NCBI RefSeq assembly: GCF_000346615.1
Contig: NZ_ANNU01000021.1
Span: 20,409-84,408, forward strand
Source: Nafulsella turpanensis ZLM-10
Lineage (GTDB): Bacteria > Bacteroidota > Bacteroidia > Cytophagales > Cyclobacteriaceae
Length of the DNA: 64,000 nt
Direction of reading: 5' to 3'
Shown here: in pieces, positions 61,775-64,000 of the stretch
How the letters are laid out: the number at the start of each line of letters is the position of its first letter
Numbering within the stretch: the stretch's first letter is position 1
Program-made: the position numbers and the translations under genes
Notes under the pieces: model-generated
The model's input: only the letters and a program-made list of their open reading frames with translations
What the model was told of the DNA's origin: nothing
Databases searched by the model: none

Positions 61775-63774
61775 TTCAGAAATCTGATTAGCAGCACTTC
61801 AGCAAGAAGCGCCAACAAAGCTAACAATAAGGTCCACTTCCACAAAGCCTCTCCTTCAAATTTCTCCTCTACACTAGCGCGGATGTTGTCCAGGTCAATA
61901 TCCTTAATTACCTCCATTTGTGGAATTTCAGATACTTCTTCTTCAATCTTTTCTATCCTCAGCTGGTCTAGTTTTGACTCTTGCTTACTGTGGTTAAAAG
62001 CCAGCTGATAGACCACTTCATCATCCATCAACAGCTGGTAATATCCTGGCTCAATCACATAAGAAGGAAGCTCCAGCTGTAACATCCGGTCATTCAGCCG
62101 CTGGTTGGGAATAATTTCCTGTTCTTTCCTTTTCAACTTGTATACTTTATCTCCTTCCGCTTCCGCTAGCTGTAGCCTTATAAGATTATCATCGGTGGTA
62201 TGGTAGAGCTTATTGCTCAACTGCAAACTATTGAAAGCCACCTTGTACATTACAGGTACAAAAAGTGCATGCTGATGAAAATTGGTAAACTCCTCCTCCA
62301 TGGGTGATGCCAGCAGGTAAAGCTGTTTCTGGCGACTCAGGAAAGGGTGGCCACTTTGCAGCTCCAGCAATTCTTCGCTATTTCCCTGCCAGCTTACCAC
62401 CGGTCTGGCCTTGGGCATATTAAACGGCTCATCTGTTTCCTCGAAGATATCCTGGAAGAATGGGTGCTCCAGAGGTACAGGCGAAACCCTTACCGCCTCT
62501 GGCAACTGTACCTCTTCCAGAGCAAGGTTTCCGGCAAGTAAACCAACGGCATCAGGCATTCCTTCCTCTGCCGAAATAAATAATATGCTGCCTCCCGATG
62601 ACTCAAAGTCGCGCAATGCTGCCCCCAGGCTCTCTCCTAAACTGCTGAGCCCGTTTACTACCACCAGGTCGGCCGATGAAACAGCACCAACATTGAGGTT
62701 TCCCGGATGAGAGGATTCAAAGAGAAAATAGCTTGTATCGGCATATACTTTACTGATAGCTGTTTCACCTGGCTCATCAGTAATTTCCAAAACCTTAACT
62801 TTTGATGCCTGCTGAATTACAAAATGAAAGGTATTATCGAAGGTAAGCGGGAAGTCCTGAAAAGATAAGGTGGCAGGAGTAAAAGGCTGAAGAGGAAAAT
62901 TTAACTGAAAGCTCAGATTTGCCTGTCCTTTTGCCGGTATACTAACGGTGCTATTGGCCACCTGCTGTCCGCTTACCGAAAGGCTCACCGGAACATCCTC
63001 TACCGCTTTCATCCCTTCATTGGCCAAAACAACATGAATTGTATTATCGCTGGCGGAGAAAATCACGGGCTGATCCAGGTAAACCGTGTCGACATGGAGA
63101 TTTCCCGCCTGCTCAAATTCAATAGGTAGCAGAGAAATTTGAGTAAGCGTATCTAACTCAGGCTCTGCCTCTCGAAACCAGTGGTGTTCCTGAAAGTCAG
63201 ACAGTATAAACACCTCTCTCTGTGCATTCTCCTCTTCCATAGGAAGTATCTCTAAGCGATTCAACACTTCCGGAAGAGAGCGATTGACTCCACTAAACTG
63301 AACTTCAGTAAGGCGGTCGGCAATGGTTTCTGCAGAAGTATAATATTGTGCCGCAGTATTAAAATCGTTGGTCAGGAGTCTGAAGCGGGTTCCCTGCGGA
63401 TATGAATTTACCAGTTCCTGCGCCAGTTGCACAGCAGCATCCAGGCCGCTTAAATCTTCTGCCACCCTATTGGAGAGACTGTAAGAATTATCGAGATAAA
63501 TATCTACCAGACCAGCCTTTCGGATACCTGCAGCAGAAGGCAGGTAGGGCTGTGCAAAGGTCAACACCAGGAACAGGATAAACAACAAACGAGCGAACAG
63601 CACAAGCAGATGCCTGAACCGGAGTTTAGCCTGACTTACCTTTTTTACTGACTGTAAAAAGCGGGTATTGGAGAAATAAACTTTTTTAGCTTTTCTGAAA
63701 TGGAAAAGGTGAATAATCACAGGTATTGCCAGGGCAAACAGTCCGTACAGAAAAGCTGGGTATAAGAAGCTCAT
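61771..63774 (-). CDS. BatA-like membrane protein
   Basis: A 667-residue protein. The N terminus is the BatA domain: two membrane helices with LYGLFALAIPVIIHLFHFRK and RHLLVLFARLLFILFLVLTF, followed by a vWA-like start VDIYLDNSYSLSNRV with a DNSYS MIDAS-type motif. The long middle (about 220-630) is beta-rich and likely periplasmic. A final helix lies at the C terminus (WTLLLALLALLAEVLLIRFL). Proteins of this type occur in Bacteroidota next to aerotolerance genes, but the function here is unknown. It is the first gene of the operon and ends in an ATGA overlap with the dihydroorotase-like gene. Confidence 0.88.
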   Translation of the reverse strand: MSFLYPAFLYGLFALAIPVIIHLFHFRKAKKVYFSNTRFLQSVKKVSQAKLRFRHLLVLFARLLFILFLVLTFAQPYLPSAAGIRKAGLVDIYLDNSYSLSNRVAEDLSGLDAAVQLAQELVNSYPQGTRFRLLTNDFNTAAQYYTSAETIADRLTEVQFSGVNRSLPEVLNRLEILPMEEENAQREVFILSDFQEHHWFREAEPELDTLTQISLLPIEFEQAGNLHVDTVYLDQPVIFSASDNTIHVVLANEGMKAVEDVPVSLSVSGQQVANSTVSIPAKGQANLSFQLNFPLQPFTPATLSFQDFPLTFDNTFHFVIQQASKVKVLEITDEPGETAISKVYADTSYFLFESSHPGNLNVGAVSSADLVVVNGLSSLGESLGAALRDFESSGGSILFISAEEGMPDAVGLLAGNLALEEVQLPEAVRVSPVPLEHPFFQDIFEETDEPFNMPKARPVVSWQGNSEELLELQSGHPFLSRQKQLYLLASPMEEEFTNFHQHALFVPVMYKVAFNSLQLSNKLYHTTDDNLIRLQLAEAEGDKVYKLKRKEQEIIPNQRLNDRMLQLELPSYVIEPGYYQLLMDDEVVYQLAFNHSKQESKLDQLRIEKIEEEVSEIPQMEVIKDIDLDNIRASVEEKFEGEALWKWTLLLALLALLAEVLLIRFLK

Positions 63775-64000
63775 GAGATGTAAAAATATAAAAAGAGTTG
63801 GAAGGCTAAAACAAGAATGGGATTAAGATGCTCCATAACTTATTCTTTTAACTCTCGTCAGCGGGTTTTATTTTTAATGAGGCCTTTCCATGTCTGATAA
63901 AATGGACCTTTTTATTTAACTGCTGAGCAAAATAATTGGTAATCCAGAAGCACAGGCAATGCCTATCCAATTGAGAAGGGCATAAAAAAACCCTCACATC
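63775..64000. other. End of window: upstream region of the BatA-like operon
   Basis: Should contain the promoter of the six-gene operon. On the minus strand the last bases read GATGTGAGGGTTTTTTTATG (63981-64000). This looks like the right arm and T run of a rho-independent terminator of a minus-strand gene that lies beyond the window. Confidence 0.45.

Noticed and set aside
1..64000. tRNA genes, CRISPR arrays, insertion sequences, prophage
   Set aside because: Intergenic regions were read for T-loop-like sequence, spaced repeats, terminal inverted repeats and transposase or phage frames; none was found.

Overview
The window looks like chromosomal DNA from a member of the Bacteroidota, most likely order Cytophagales. 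The evidence is a complete porV-porU pair of the type IX secretion system, a type IX cargo protein with a C-terminal sorting domain, promoters of the form TTG-N19/20-TAnnTTTG, almost no Shine-Dalgarno sequences, and families typical of the phylum (DUF4199, BatA-like, PadR next to PspC/DUF2807, two-domain PaaB). I see no phage, insertion sequence, CRISPR array, rRNA or tRNA. Genus cannot be fixed from the sequence alone.

Layout. 1-4,372: end of a surface-polysaccharide region (partial hexapeptide acyltransferase, Wzx-like flippase), two small unknown genes and a type IX cargo protein. 4,505-16,326 (minus): a nine-gene block coding for a vWA-like lipoprotein, a small membrane protein, a tubulin/FtsZ-like GTPase, a very large actin/Hsp70-fold ATPase, an unknown single-pass protein, a MotA/TolQ-like channel with a 300-residue helical tail, a MotB/OmpA-like partner, a lipoprotein fusing a degenerate nuclease-fold domain to a trypsin-like protease, and a small soluble protein. 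This is the most remarkable part of the window. It resembles a predicted membrane-remodelling system built around FtsZ-like proteins and shares its motor-like pair with Zorya-type anti-phage systems, but it matches neither exactly. 16,754-24,359: small membrane/lipoproteins, then porV-porU.

24,613-35,520: PadR regulator with a PspC/DUF2807 envelope protein, a beta-lactamase-family gene broken by one in-frame stop, an ECF sigma factor operon with a putative anti-sigma and an outer-membrane protein, an M20 amidohydrolase and an unusual alanine-racemase-like enzyme. 36,119-41,952: M13 peptidase, membrane protein, SulP transporter and small proteins. 42,284-49,676: a TetR regulator with a palindromic operator inside its own promoter, paaABCD for phenylacetyl-CoA epoxidation, and paaE on the opposite strand beyond an M3 peptidase. 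49,973-56,390: purB, small proteins and a MacA/MacB-permease/TolC operon that lacks its ATPase. 56,572-63,774: a methyltransferase, then a tight six-gene minus-strand operon (BatA-like, dihydroorotase-like protein with lost metal ligands, two DUF4199 proteins, two family 2 glycosyltransferases).

Most start codons were chosen by signal peptide position, family start or overlap with the upstream gene, because ribosome binding sites are not informative here.
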